This document shows, in pieces, positions 6,631 through 14,388 of a stretch of 22,020 bases of DNA (its first letter is position 1; each line of letters begins with the position of its first letter). Position numbers and translations under genes: made by a program. Below the pieces are notes generated by a model. It saw only the letters and a list, made by a program, of their open reading frames with translations, made no database searches and had not been told where the DNA came from. Source of the DNA: CAZWRV01 sp964636325 (GTDB lineage: Bacteria; Verrucomicrobiota; Lentisphaeria; Victivallales; GWF2-50-93); the NCBI GenBank assembly GCA_964636325.1, contig CAZWRV010000102.1, forward strand, positions 1 to 22,020, written 5' to 3'.

Positions 6631-9618
6631 ATGGATAGGACCGCCGATCAGGGAAAGCAGTGCGGCGTTTTGACCGCGGGCATGGAATGCCATGGCTTCA
6701 AAATCGAACAGGTTACGGCAATGCCGGAACTACGGGCTACGGCGATACGCGCCACACATGTGAAGTCAGGGGCGCGGATTCTGCACCTGCATGCTCCCCA
6801 GGACAGCGAAAACTGTTTCGCCGTGACGTTCCCGACACCGCCCCCGGACGACACCGGCGTTCCGCACATACTGGAGCACGCAGTGCTCGGCGGCTCTAAG
6901 AAGTTCCCGGTCCGCGAACCGTTCTTCGAGATGATCAAGATGAGCATGGCCACCTTCATCAACGCGATGACGGCCCAGGCATACACCGTCTATCCTGTCT
7001 CCAGCAACGTCAAGAAGGACTTCTTCAACCTTGCCGAAGTTTATCTGGACGCGGTGTTCCATCCCGAGCTGACCGAGGACACCTTCCGCCGCGAGGGGCA
7101 TCATTTCACCCTCGAGGACAACGCCGACCTCAGTTCGCCGCTCAGGATCTCCGGTATCGTCTACAGCGAGATGAAGGGTGCGTCGTCCATGCCGGAGCAG
7201 CTGATCCATCAGCTCGTCGACCGCGGACTCTATCCTGATACGCCGCTCGGCCGCGACTCCGGCGGCGACCCCGAACGCATCCCCGGCCTGACCTACGAGG
7301 ATTTCATGCGCTTCCACAGGGAGCACTACCATCCGAGCAACGGTCTCTTCTTCATCTACGGCGACATCCCGACGGAGGAGAACCTCGGGTTCCTCGCGCC
7401 TGTGCTCGACGGATTCGAGCGGCGCAAGGTCAGGGTCGACACGCCGCGCCAGCCGCGCTGGAGCGAGCCCCGCCGCGTCGAGAAGGAATACCCGATCGGA
7501 GCGGGCGAGGATGCCTCCTCGCGCAGCTTCCTCACCCTCAACTGGCTCGTCGGCGACTCGCTCGATCCTGCCCTGGCCACGGACTGGAATGTCCTGTCCA
7601 ACCTCCTTCTCGGGAACGAGGCCGCGCCGCTCAAGAAGGCATTGATAGACTCCAAGCTCGGCGCGGACGTCTTCTTCGCCGGCGCCTGGGCCCAGTCATA
7701 CGAGGAGGAGTTCCACGTCGGGCTCAAGGGCAGCGAGGCCGGCCGGGCCGACGCATTCGAAAAACTCGTCATGGACACACTTGGCAGGCTTGCGGCCGAA
7801 CCGTTCGCATCCGACAAGGTCGAGGCGGCCTTCCAGCAGATATCCTATGAGACGCTCGAAGTGAACCACCTCTTCCCACTCCACCTACTTTTCGCGGCCG
7901 ACGCGGCCTGGCCTTTCAACGGCGATCCGCTGACCTTCCTGAGGGCGAAGAGGAATCTCGAGGACTGCCGCGCCCGATACAAGGCCGATCCGCTGATGTT
8001 CAACCGCCTCATACGCGAAGGTCTCGTGGACAACCCGCACCGCCTCCTCGTAGTACTCCGCCCGGACCGCGAGGCCCAGAAGAAGGCCGACGCCGCCTTC
8101 GAGGCAAAGATGAGGGAAACGCGCGCCGCCATGACTGCCGAAAAGATCGCCGGAATTGCGAAGTCCGCGGCCGCTCTCGCCGCCGCGCAGGGCGTCCCCA
8201 ACTCCCCCGAGGCGCTCGCCAAGCTGCCCCAGCTAAGGATTAAGGACCTGCCTGAAAAGCCGCGCCGCATCCCCACGGAACTTGGCAAGGTGGCCGACAT
8301 CACCGTCCTGCGCAACGATGTCTTCTCCAACGGCGTGAACTACATCGAGTTCGACGTGGATCTGGCCGGGCTTCCGGTCGATCTCTACTCCTGGCTGGGC
8401 CGCTACGATGACGCGGTCAGCAAAATGGGCGCGGCCGGCCAGGGATACGAACGTATCGCCGAGCGCGGCGCCGCATGCACCGGCGGGCTCTGGGCATACG
8501 CCGGCGGCTGGATGCACGCCGCCGACCAGAACCGCTTCCTCAGGCGCTTCCGCTTCGGAATGAAGACCCTCGACGACAAGGCCGAGGACGCCCTCGACCT
8601 TCTCGGCGACCTGATATTCTCCGTCGACCCGCGCGACAAGGCCCGCCTCAAGGACGTCGTCACGCAGAACATCGCCTGGTTCAAGACGACGCTTGTGAAC
8701 AACGGCTCCGACACCGCGCGCCGCCGGGCGGCCAGGGGGCTCAGCCCCGCAGGTTCGCTCGACCACCTTCTCGTAAGCCCCGACGCACTGCGATTCACCG
8801 CCGAACTGGACGCGGCGTTCGACAAGCGCGCCGAAGAAATCATGCACAACGTCGAGAGGATCCGGGACTTCGTTTCCAAGCATGCCGCCTGGACGGTAAG
8901 CTTCACCGGCTGCGACTCGGCGTTCAAGGCGCTCTCGCGCAGGCTGGAGGAATGGTCCAAACGCAGGAACCGGCAGCAGGTGCCGGACGCGCTCCCCCCG
9001 TTCCAGCCCTATTCGACTCCTCCGCGCGAAGGCCTGGCCAGCCCGATGAAAATCGCGCATTGCATCAAGGCCATGCCCGCACCGCACCTGGCAGATCCTG
9101 ACGTCCCGCTCTTCAGGCTCGGCGTCTACCTCGCCACCTTCGACTATTTCCTCCCCGAAATACGCTTCAAGGGCAACGCATACGGCGCAGGCATCCGCTT
9201 CGACGACACGCAGGGAACACTCTGCATGAACAGCTTCAGGGATCCGAAGATAACAGAGACCCTCGCGGTCTTCGACGGTCTGCGCAATTACCTCACCGCC
9301 CAGAAATGGAGCCAGACCGACATCGACCGCGCAATCATCGGCAGCGCAAAGGACGCCGAAAAGCCGATACGGCCCGCCGACGCCACAGGCACTGCGCTCA
9401 TGCGCCATATACGGGGCGACAGCGAGGAAATGCGCGACGCACGCTACGCCGCCGCTCTGCGGGCGACTCCGCATGCGGTGAAGGAGACGATACTGAAAGT
9501 CCTCGACGCCAACGAGCCGCGCTCGGCCGTCTGCGTCGTCAGCAGCCGCGAAAAGCTCGAGGAGGCCAACAAACGCCTCGGTCCCCACGCACTGGCGCTG
9601 TCGGATATTCTATCTTGA
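6631..9618 (+). CDS. Insulinase-family (M16C, PreP-like) zinc metalloprotease
   Basis: At 995 residues this has the length of the M16C presequence-protease group: two halves that enclose and degrade peptides. The inverted zinc motif HILEH is at residues 79-83 (ligands His79 and His83, catalytic Glu82). The third ligand is Glu180 in GIVYSEMKGA. FPVREPFFEM and the NAMTAQAYTVYPV stretch (about 111-123) are typical of this subfamily. The C-terminal half (from about residue 560) is inactive-half-like. No signal peptide is present, so it is probably cytoplasmic and clears short peptides. The start is firm: GGAGGT (6617-6622) lies 8 nt before the ATG. Codon use is strongly GC3-rich, in contrast to the AT-rich spacer upstream. 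Confidence 0.93.
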   Translation: MDRTADQGKQCGVLTAGMECHGFKIEQVTAMPELRATAIRATHVKSGARILHLHAPQDSENCFAVTFPTPPPDDTGVPHILEHAVLGGSKKFPVREPFFEMIKMSMATFINAMTAQAYTVYPVSSNVKKDFFNLAEVYLDAVFHPELTEDTFRREGHHFTLEDNADLSSPLRISGIVYSEMKGASSMPEQLIHQLVDRGLYPDTPLGRDSGGDPERIPGLTYEDFMRFHREHYHPSNGLFFIYGDIPTEENLGFLAPVLDGFERRKVRVDTPRQPRWSEPRRVEKEYPIGAGEDASSRSFLTLNWLVGDSLDPALATDWNVLSNLLLGNEAAPLKKALIDSKLGADVFFAGAWAQSYEEEFHVGLKGSEAGRADAFEKLVMDTLGRLAAEPFASDKVEAAFQQISYETLEVNHLFPLHLLFAADAAWPFNGDPLTFLRAKRNLEDCRARYKADPLMFNRLIREGLVDNPHRLLVVLRPDREAQKKADAAFEAKMRETRAAMTAEKIAGIAKSAAALAAAQGVPNSPEALAKLPQLRIKDLPEKPRRIPTELGKVADITVLRNDVFSNGVNYIEFDVDLAGLPVDLYSWLGRYDDAVSKMGAAGQGYERIAERGAACTGGLWAYAGGWMHAADQNRFLRRFRFGMKTLDDKAEDALDLLGDLIFSVDPRDKARLKDVVTQNIAWFKTTLVNNGSDTARRRAARGLSPAGSLDHLLVSPDALRFTAELDAAFDKRAEEIMHNVERIRDFVSKHAAWTVSFTGCDSAFKALSRRLEEWSKRRNRQQVPDALPPFQPYSTPPREGLASPMKIAHCIKAMPAPHLADPDVPLFRLGVYLATFDYFLPEIRFKGNAYGAGIRFDDTQGTLCMNSFRDPKITETLAVFDGLRNYLTAQKWSQTDIDRAIIGSAKDAEKPIRPADATGTALMRHIRGDSEEMRDARYAAALRATPHAVKETILKVLDANEPRSAVCVVSSREKLEEANKRLGPHALALSDILS

Positions 9619-9660
9619 ATCACCGATTCCGTTATTGGTCATCAGTTATTCGTGCCCCGT

Positions 9661-9737
9661 AATCGTCGTCCGTAATCGTCGCCCGCTTGATTTCTAATTC
9701 GACATACGATTACGCGCGAGGATTACGGACTACGATT
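9661..9737. repeat. Inverted repeat of GTAATCGT-type words
   Basis: AATCGTCGTCCGTAATC at 9661-9677 pairs with GATTACGGACTACGATT at 9721-9737, 16 of 17 positions. A nested pair CGTAATCGT (9671-9679) and ACGATTACG (9706-9714) offers an alternative stem. The words CGTAATCGTCG also recur in tandem. Confidence 0.6.
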
Positions 9738-9750
9738 CGAGTCCGCGTAT

Positions 9751-9826
9751 GGAGGGTTGAATTCTATTCAACCGTTTTCTCAGCGGCGGGAGCACCCGCC
9801 GCCCGGCGGAATAGAATTCCGCCCTC
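9751..9826. repeat. R2 element: double hairpin with complementary loops
   Basis: Three hairpins follow one another. The first is GGTTGAAT-TCT-ATTCAACC (9755-9773), the second GCGGCGGG-AGCA-CCCGCCGC (9783-9802), the third GGCGGAAT-AGA-ATTCCGCC (9805-9823). The first and third are inverted copies whose four differing positions preserve pairing (TT/AA against CG/CG). The ends GAG...CTC can close the whole into a cloverleaf. A further copy of the third hairpin lies at 12701-12723. Confidence 0.75.
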
Positions 9827-9864
9827 GTGCGCCCGTGGGGCGCACATCATCGAAGTTCTTTCCG

Positions 9865-10023
9865 ATGAAAACTGAGCCGCCGGCGGTTTTCGGTAAACTT
9901 ACCCCACCGGACATGCAGAAGGCCTTTGACGAACGCTTCCTACTAATCACCCCCGAGAACGTCGAGGAGATCGACAGGAAGTCCCCTGAGATTTTCGAGA
10001 AGGAAGGCGGAGAAGCAAAGTAG
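9865..10023 (+). CDS. Possible short gene or 3' remnant
   Basis: A 52-codon frame, starting at ATG 9865, encodes a charged, helix-like stretch (PPDMQKAFDERFLL, then TPENVEEIDRK) with the GC-rich third positions typical of this genome. It stays open upstream to 9757, but that part only translates the R2 repeat. No ribosome binding site or known domain is visible. It may be a real small gene or the end of a gene truncated when the repeat inserted. I do not recognise it. Confidence 0.3.
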   Translation: MKTEPPAVFGKLTPPDMQKAFDERFLLITPENVEEIDRKSPEIFEKEGGEAK

Positions 10024-10024
10024 C

Positions 10025-10102
10025 TTGCGCGCGCCGCGCGCAAAGGGCAAGCTCCGCATACGAGGAATGCCGTGTTCTGTCTATTGCGCGCGGCGCACGC
10101 AA
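10025..10102. repeat. Pair of inverted GC-rich hairpins
   Basis: TTGCGCGC-GCC-GCGCGCAA (10025-10043) is a perfect 8-bp hairpin with a 3-nt loop. TTGCGCGC-GGC-GCACGCAA (10084-10102) is its inverted copy, 18 of 19 positions, with the complementary loop. The 40 bp between carry no gene. The pair sits between converging stops, so it may end transcription on both sides. Confidence 0.6.
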
Positions 10103-10109
10103 ACTACCT

Positions 10110-11597
10110 CTACCATCTCCGGTCGTGCGTATGCGGGACGGCGTCGCCGGTCTCCATGAAGAACGTGAGGAGGCGGTCCTTGTGGCGTGCGATTTCCTTG
10201 GCGAGGGCCGGATCGTCGATGCGGTTCACAGTTTCGCCGGGGTCGGCTGCGAGATCGTAGAACTCGTCGGGCTCGTAGAGGCGGCGGACGTATTTGTATC
10301 TTTTTGTCCGGCACATGACGGCCTTGCCGTGTGCGACGTGCGACTCCATCTGGAGGCTACCCCTGGGCCAGTAAAGCTTGTCGGAGTCTTGCGGGCCATA
10401 ACCCGGTTCCTTGCAGTGCTCCTCGTCCTCGAGGCGTCCGCCCTCGCAGAAGACGGCGTCGCGGTGTTCGTCGGTTTCCCCCGCGACAACTGGCAGCAGC
10501 GAGCGCCCGAACTGCGTGTATCCGGCAGAGATGCCGAGAAGGTCGAAGACTGTCGCCGGGAAGTCGTTTAGTTCAACCATGGCCTCGCTGATACGTGGCT
10601 TGACGGGAACTCCTTTCGGTGGCTTGACGAGCAAGGGTACGCGCGTCAGGCAGTCTTGGAATGTGTTCTGCGCCTTCTCGACCAGCCCGTAGTCGCCGGT
10701 GAAGTCGCCGTGGTCGGGGAAGAAGAAGACGGCCGTGTCGTCGTAGATTCCGGCGTCGCGCAAGGCGCTGACTACCATGCCGAACTGATGGTCTGATCTT
10801 GCGCACATCCCGTAGTAGGCGGCGCGAAGTTCGTTCCAGCGCTCCTCGGTCCAGCCCTGCATCCCCTGGCGTTCCCAGATGCCTTTCAGTAGCGACGGCT
10901 TGCCGTCCCAGTCCGGCGGCGCGGAAATGCGCGGCGGCAGCTTTGATCTGTCGATCGCGCTGAACCAGGGATCTTCGACGCAGTATGGCGGATGCGGAAA
11001 TTCGAGCGGAAGGAAGATGCACAACGGCTTGTCCTTGGGGGCGTTGCGGATGAAGTCTATTGCGCCGAGGACGTTGGCCCAGTCGCCGTCGCAGTAGATG
11101 TTGTCGTTGCCGGTGTCGAGCCTGCCCGCATAGAACGAATGGAATGTGTCGCTGCCGGGTTTGCCGCGCCATTCGGGAACTCCGTGCATGTTCGGCCTCG
11201 GAGCGTGGCCCCAGCGGGCGAAGTCCTCGGGTGCAGCATGGTATTTGACGTCGCAGTATCGGACGTAGCCGTTCTGCGCCGGAACGAGGTCGTTCTTCCC
11301 GCCCCACCACACGAAGTAGCCTTCCTGCCTGAGCCGCTCGAGCAGGCATGGCTCGTCCGGCCGGAGCATGTGGTGCATCGTACGGTGGCCGCGGACGTGC
11401 GGGTACCAGCCGGTCATGAACGAGCAGCGCGATGGCGTGCATACCGGGTTCTGGCAGAACGCGTTGCGGAATGACACGGCCTCGGTCGCGGCGAGACGGT
11501 CAACGTTCGGCGTCGACGCGGCGGGATTGCCCATGTGGCCGACGACGTCGCCCCGCCACTGGTCGGGATTGAAGATTAAAATGTGTGGTTTTGACAT
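10110..11597 (-). CDS. Type I sulfatase (formylglycine-dependent), no signal peptide
   Basis: This 495-residue protein is a full-length alkaline-phosphatase-superfamily sulfatase. The formylglycine signature is CTPSRCSFMTG, with Cys53 as the modified residue. Metal and active-site residues are visible as NPDQ (10-13), GGKNDL with Lys101, FPHPPY with His202, and FFPDHGDFTGDYG with Asp295 and His296. The substrate is probably a sulfated polysaccharide or glycoside, but the sequence does not say which. Unusually for a polysaccharide sulfatase, the protein starts directly at the core strand with MSKPHILIF and has no signal peptide, so a cytoplasmic substrate is inferred. The ATG lacks a clear ribosome binding site. 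It lies on the same strand as the upstream exported SGNH hydrolase, 169 bp away, and may share its transcript. Confidence 0.93.
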   Translation of the reverse strand: MSKPHILIFNPDQWRGDVVGHMGNPAASTPNVDRLAATEAVSFRNAFCQNPVCTPSRCSFMTGWYPHVRGHRTMHHMLRPDEPCLLERLRQEGYFVWWGGKNDLVPAQNGYVRYCDVKYHAAPEDFARWGHAPRPNMHGVPEWRGKPGSDTFHSFYAGRLDTGNDNIYCDGDWANVLGAIDFIRNAPKDKPLCIFLPLEFPHPPYCVEDPWFSAIDRSKLPPRISAPPDWDGKPSLLKGIWERQGMQGWTEERWNELRAAYYGMCARSDHQFGMVVSALRDAGIYDDTAVFFFPDHGDFTGDYGLVEKAQNTFQDCLTRVPLLVKPPKGVPVKPRISEAMVELNDFPATVFDLLGISAGYTQFGRSLLPVVAGETDEHRDAVFCEGGRLEDEEHCKEPGYGPQDSDKLYWPRGSLQMESHVAHGKAVMCRTKRYKYVRRLYEPDEFYDLAADPGETVNRIDDPALAKEIARHKDRLLTFFMETGDAVPHTHDRRW

Positions 11598-11625
11598 AGG
11601 TTTTTGAAATATGGGATGGATTGAT

Positions 11626-11757
11626 GATTGGATGAATGGATGATTGGGTATGAATTATAATGCATTATATCACGTAGTCGGATGTAAAACATATTCATTT
11701 TCAGCTGAGACTTTCCAATTAAATTGCGCAACCATCCAGTCATCCACCCATCCAATC
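11626..11757. repeat. Inverted repeat of GATTGGATG-type words in sulfatase leader
   Basis: GATTGGATGAATGGATGATTGG at 11626-11647 (given here as overlapping words GATTGGATGAATGG and GGATGATTGG) pairs with 11736-11757 with only a few mismatches. Between the arms, 11656-11669 is a perfect 14-bp palindrome, TATAATGCATTATA, with a -10-like box on each strand. The region separates the SGNH hydrolase stop from the sulfatase start, so it is the sulfatase leader. Confidence 0.6.
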
Positions 11758-11766
11758 TCACATGGA

Positions 11767-12522
11767 TTATTTCATGCTTTCCTGTATCGTCTTGAACGCC
11801 GCCTCGGCCCAGACGGCTTGGCCGGGGTCCGTGGGGTGGCAGTTGCCTTCGTCGAAATGGAACTCAGTCCAACGCTTTCCGTTTTCAGTCGCGGCGAGGA
11901 TCGCCGAGCGCATGTCGACGAACGGTACGCCGCATTCCTGCGCCGCTTCACGTTGGACCTTGAGGGTTTCGTCGAGGTGCTTGAAGAACGGCTTGAGCGG
12001 ATTGTCTCCGGCGGTGGAGCAGACAACCACGTCGGCACCGTAGCGTTCCATTATGCCTTTGGCCAGCGATGTCAGCGCCAGCTTCGTCTCCTCGGGGATA
12101 AGGAAGTGGTAGCCGCAGTCGTTTGCGCCGAATGCGACAAGGACGAGGTCCGGCTTCAATGGTTCGAGCCAGTCCAGGCGACCGAGCCCCTCGTATGTGT
12201 TCTGTCCGCCGATCGCGAAATGATGGACCGAGAACTTCGATCCGGGATAGGCCTCGTTTAAGCGTTTCACCAGCACTGCGCCCCAGTTGGCATCAGGTGT
12301 CTTCGCCCCGCCGTTCCAGTTCGGCGACCTGCCGACTTCGCTGATCGAGTCTCCGTAGAGCACTACGCGGACCGGCTTCTTCTCCGCGATGAGCTGTTTT
12401 GTTTTGGCAAGCATCTTCGGTTTCTCCGTTTCGGGATTATCGGGTTCTTGGCCGGCCGCGTAGCCCCCCGCCAGTCCGAGCATGAGGCATAACGCCGCCG
12501 CAATTCTGTTGGGGTGTTTCAT
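11767..12522 (-). CDS. Secreted SGNH/GDSL-family hydrolase
   Basis: This 251-residue protein has a signal peptide (MKHPNRIAAALCLMLGLAGG, cleavage near YAAG) and the SGNH blocks in order: GDSIS with the nucleophile Ser59, GGQNT with Gly106, GAND with Asn134, and CHPTDPGQ with His229. The usual D-x-x-H acid is shifted; Asp224 lies five residues before His229. It is expected to remove acyl groups, for example acetyl esters on glycans, in the periplasm or outside. Together with the sulfatase downstream this suggests processing of decorated polysaccharides, though the sulfatase lacks a signal. The ATG is abutted by an R2-like repeat ending GGCTCAACC, and no ribosome binding site is evident. Confidence 0.88.
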   Translation of the reverse strand: MKHPNRIAAALCLMLGLAGGYAAGQEPDNPETEKPKMLAKTKQLIAEKKPVRVVLYGDSISEVGRSPNWNGGAKTPDANWGAVLVKRLNEAYPGSKFSVHHFAIGGQNTYEGLGRLDWLEPLKPDLVLVAFGANDCGYHFLIPEETKLALTSLAKGIMERYGADVVVCSTAGDNPLKPFFKHLDETLKVQREAAQECGVPFVDMRSAILAATENGKRWTEFHFDEGNCHPTDPGQAVWAEAAFKTIQESMK

Positions 12523-12973
12523 AGGTTGAGCCGATTTAAAAACTCAGAAAACGGCTCAGCTCGGCTTCGCCTCCATCCGCCTAGGCGGAGAAAATGGGGA
12601 GGATTGAACCGCGCGCAACCGCGTTTGTAAAAAGGCTTAAGCTGTCTATGGCAAATGATTCGTGTAAAATATAGCGAGCCAATTGCAAAACTCCAAAAAC
12701 GGCGGAATAGAATTCAGCCCTCCAGCCGCTTGTCGGCGGAATTGGTGCAATAAAAACTGCCATGAGCGAAGTGCGCACTCCGGAGGCGGCAAGACCGCCG
12801 TAGAAAGCACGAAATGGCAAATAATATTCCGACTGCGGACGGCAGCGATCGACTGCAACCGACTGCAGCCGTTTGTCTTACTCCTCTTGATTTACCCTTT
12901 CCGCATTATTATATTTAGCTTGTTCATATCTTGTCTATCCTGTCATCCTGTCTAACAAGGGCGTTTTTCATTC
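12523..12973. other. Repeat-rich spacer between divergent genes
   Basis: It separates the SGNH hydrolase (-) from the phosphohexomutase-like pair (+). An R2-like segment at 12525-12576 shares GGCTCAGC(T/A)CGGCTTCGCC with 21976-21995. A perfect 14-bp palindrome TCCGCCTAGGCGGA lies at 12576-12589, and GGCGGAATAGAATTCAGC with CCTCC (12701-12723) matches the third hairpin at 9805 with one change. AGTGCGCACT is a perfect palindrome near 12769. At 12925-12955 the words TATCCTGTC and ATCCTGTCT repeat just before the gene. No coding region is supported; the promoter is listed separately. Confidence 0.6.
12887..12915 (+). promoter_or_regulatory. Sigma70-type promoter of the phosphohexomutase pair
   Basis: TTGATT (12887-12892), a 17-bp spacer and TATATT (12910-12915) point toward the ATG at 12974, giving a leader of about 50 nt. 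The leader contains the repeated ATCCTGTC words. A second promoter for the downstream paralogue is not evident, so the two genes are probably cotranscribed. Confidence 0.55.
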
Positions 12974-14332
12974 ATGCAGTTTCTTCGCATAGGGCCGGCG
13001 GGCATGAGGGGGAAGGTGGGGTCGGGGCTGAATCCGCGCTTTGCGATCAACCTTGCCTCGGCGTTCGCGACATACATCGGCGGCGGCAGGGTGCTTGTCG
13101 GGCGTGACAGCCGAACGTCCTCTCCGATGCTTCACAGCGCCTCGGTTTCGGCGCTGATGGCCTGCGGCTGCGAGGTGCTGGACGCGGGGATCTGCCCCGC
13201 GCCGGTGCTTCAGTTCCTGGTCTCATATTTCGGCGCGGCCGGCGGTCTGCTGATCGGGGCGGGCCATCATCCGGCGGACTGGAACGCGGTGGTGGTCCTG
13301 GCCGACAACGGCGCATATCTCAACAGCCTTCAGACCCAGGAGCTGCTCGACGTCTACCACAACGGCCGTTACAGCTACACGAAATGGGACGGCATCGGCA
13401 AGATCAGGCAGCTGTCCTCCGAGGTCTTCGAGCCGTATTTCGACAAGATCTGCTCCCTGGTCGACTGCGACATGATCGCCTCCAGGAAGTTCAAGATTGT
13501 CGCCGACTTCTGCAACGGATCCGGCTCGACATCGTTTGCGAACCTCGCAAGGCGGCTCGGGGTCGAAACCATTCCCATAAACGACGCGCTTTCGGGGGTT
13601 CTTCCTCACGATCCCGAGCCTCGTCCGCGCAGCAGCGTCCAGGTGCAGTCGATGATACGCTACCTGAAGGCGGACGCCGGCTTCGTCTTCAACAGCGACA
13701 TGAGCCGGATGGCCGTAGTGACGGACTCGGCCGAGACGCTCTCGGAGGAATACACATTTCCGCTGGTCGCCGACCATGTCCTCCGCAAGAATCCTCCGCC
13801 CTGCACGGTGGTGACCAACTGGTGTACGACGCGGACGCTCGACGAAGTGGTGAGGCGCCACGGCGGCACGGTGGTGAAGACGAAGGTCGGGCAGGCATTC
13901 ACCTTGGACAGGATGATTTCACTCGACGCCAAGCTCGGCGGCGACGGCAGCGGAAGCGTGGTCATGGCGGGCGCGGTCCCCGGCTACGACAGCTATCTTG
14001 CGATGATCATGATACTCGAGTCGATGGCGGCGCGGAAGGCTGGATCAGCCGCATTGGCGTCGGCCCTGCCCAGATACCACATAATAAAGCAGAAGGTCCA
14101 GTGCCCTTCGTCGCACGCATATACCCTGCTCAGGAGCCTGAAGGGGCATTATGCCGGGGCCGCCATCAACGAGGACGACGGACTCCGCTTCGACTGGCCG
14201 GACGGATGGATACATCTCCGCGCCGCTCTGACCGAGCCGATAATCCGCATGATCGTCGAATGGCGGACGAAGGAGGAGGCCGAGGAGAAGGCCGGCGAAG
14301 TCCGGGTGCTGATCGAAAGGATCGTGTCATGA
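12974..14332 (+). CDS. Phosphohexomutase paralogue lacking catalytic residues (pseudoenzyme)
   Basis: This 452-residue protein aligns end to end with its downstream neighbour and has the four-domain alpha-D-phosphohexomutase layout (GRVLVGRDSRTSS near 39; GGDGSGS near 322; LTEP near 419). The catalytic parts are changed. The phosphoserine loop SASHNP is GAGHHP (residues 95-100), with Gly97 in place of the essential Ser. The metal loop DPDADR is NSDMSR (240-245), so two of three Asp ligands are lost. The phosphate loop RHSNTEP is RAALTEP (416-422). The sugar-loop Glu is Asp324. The frame is intact, GC3 is normal, and the length differs by one residue, so it is maintained rather than decaying. 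A binding or regulatory role is inferred. The ribosome binding site is weak (AAGG 13 nt upstream). Confidence 0.88.
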   Translation: MQFLRIGPAGMRGKVGSGLNPRFAINLASAFATYIGGGRVLVGRDSRTSSPMLHSASVSALMACGCEVLDAGICPAPVLQFLVSYFGAAGGLLIGAGHHPADWNAVVVLADNGAYLNSLQTQELLDVYHNGRYSYTKWDGIGKIRQLSSEVFEPYFDKICSLVDCDMIASRKFKIVADFCNGSGSTSFANLARRLGVETIPINDALSGVLPHDPEPRPRSSVQVQSMIRYLKADAGFVFNSDMSRMAVVTDSAETLSEEYTFPLVADHVLRKNPPPCTVVTNWCTTRTLDEVVRRHGGTVVKTKVGQAFTLDRMISLDAKLGGDGSGSVVMAGAVPGYDSYLAMIMILESMAARKAGSAALASALPRYHIIKQKVQCPSSHAYTLLRSLKGHYAGAAINEDDGLRFDWPDGWIHLRAALTEPIIRMIVEWRTKEEAEEKAGEVRVLIERIVS

Positions 14333-14388
14333 CGCCATTCTGTCATCAAGCCATGGGGTCATCCACATCAAACGCCTGGTGAAAGGCA

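Larger units (their letters stand above)
9619..10109. other. Repeat-rich spacer, 491 bp
   Basis: Between the protease and sulfatase stops lie, in order, an inverted repeat of GTAATCGT words (9661-9737), a double-hairpin R2 element (9751-9826), a possible short coding remnant (9865-10023) and a pair of GC-rich hairpins (10025-10043 and 10084-10102). No obvious T-tract terminator follows either flanking gene; the hairpins may serve instead. Confidence 0.6.

Noticed and set aside
8233..9588. 451-codon open frame on the minus strand
   Set aside because: It is the antisense shadow of the M16C protease gene, whose motifs and ribosome binding site are clear.
9751..10102. CRISPR array
   Set aside because: The repeats are inverted hairpins at irregular spacing, not direct repeats with uniform spacers, and no cas genes are present.
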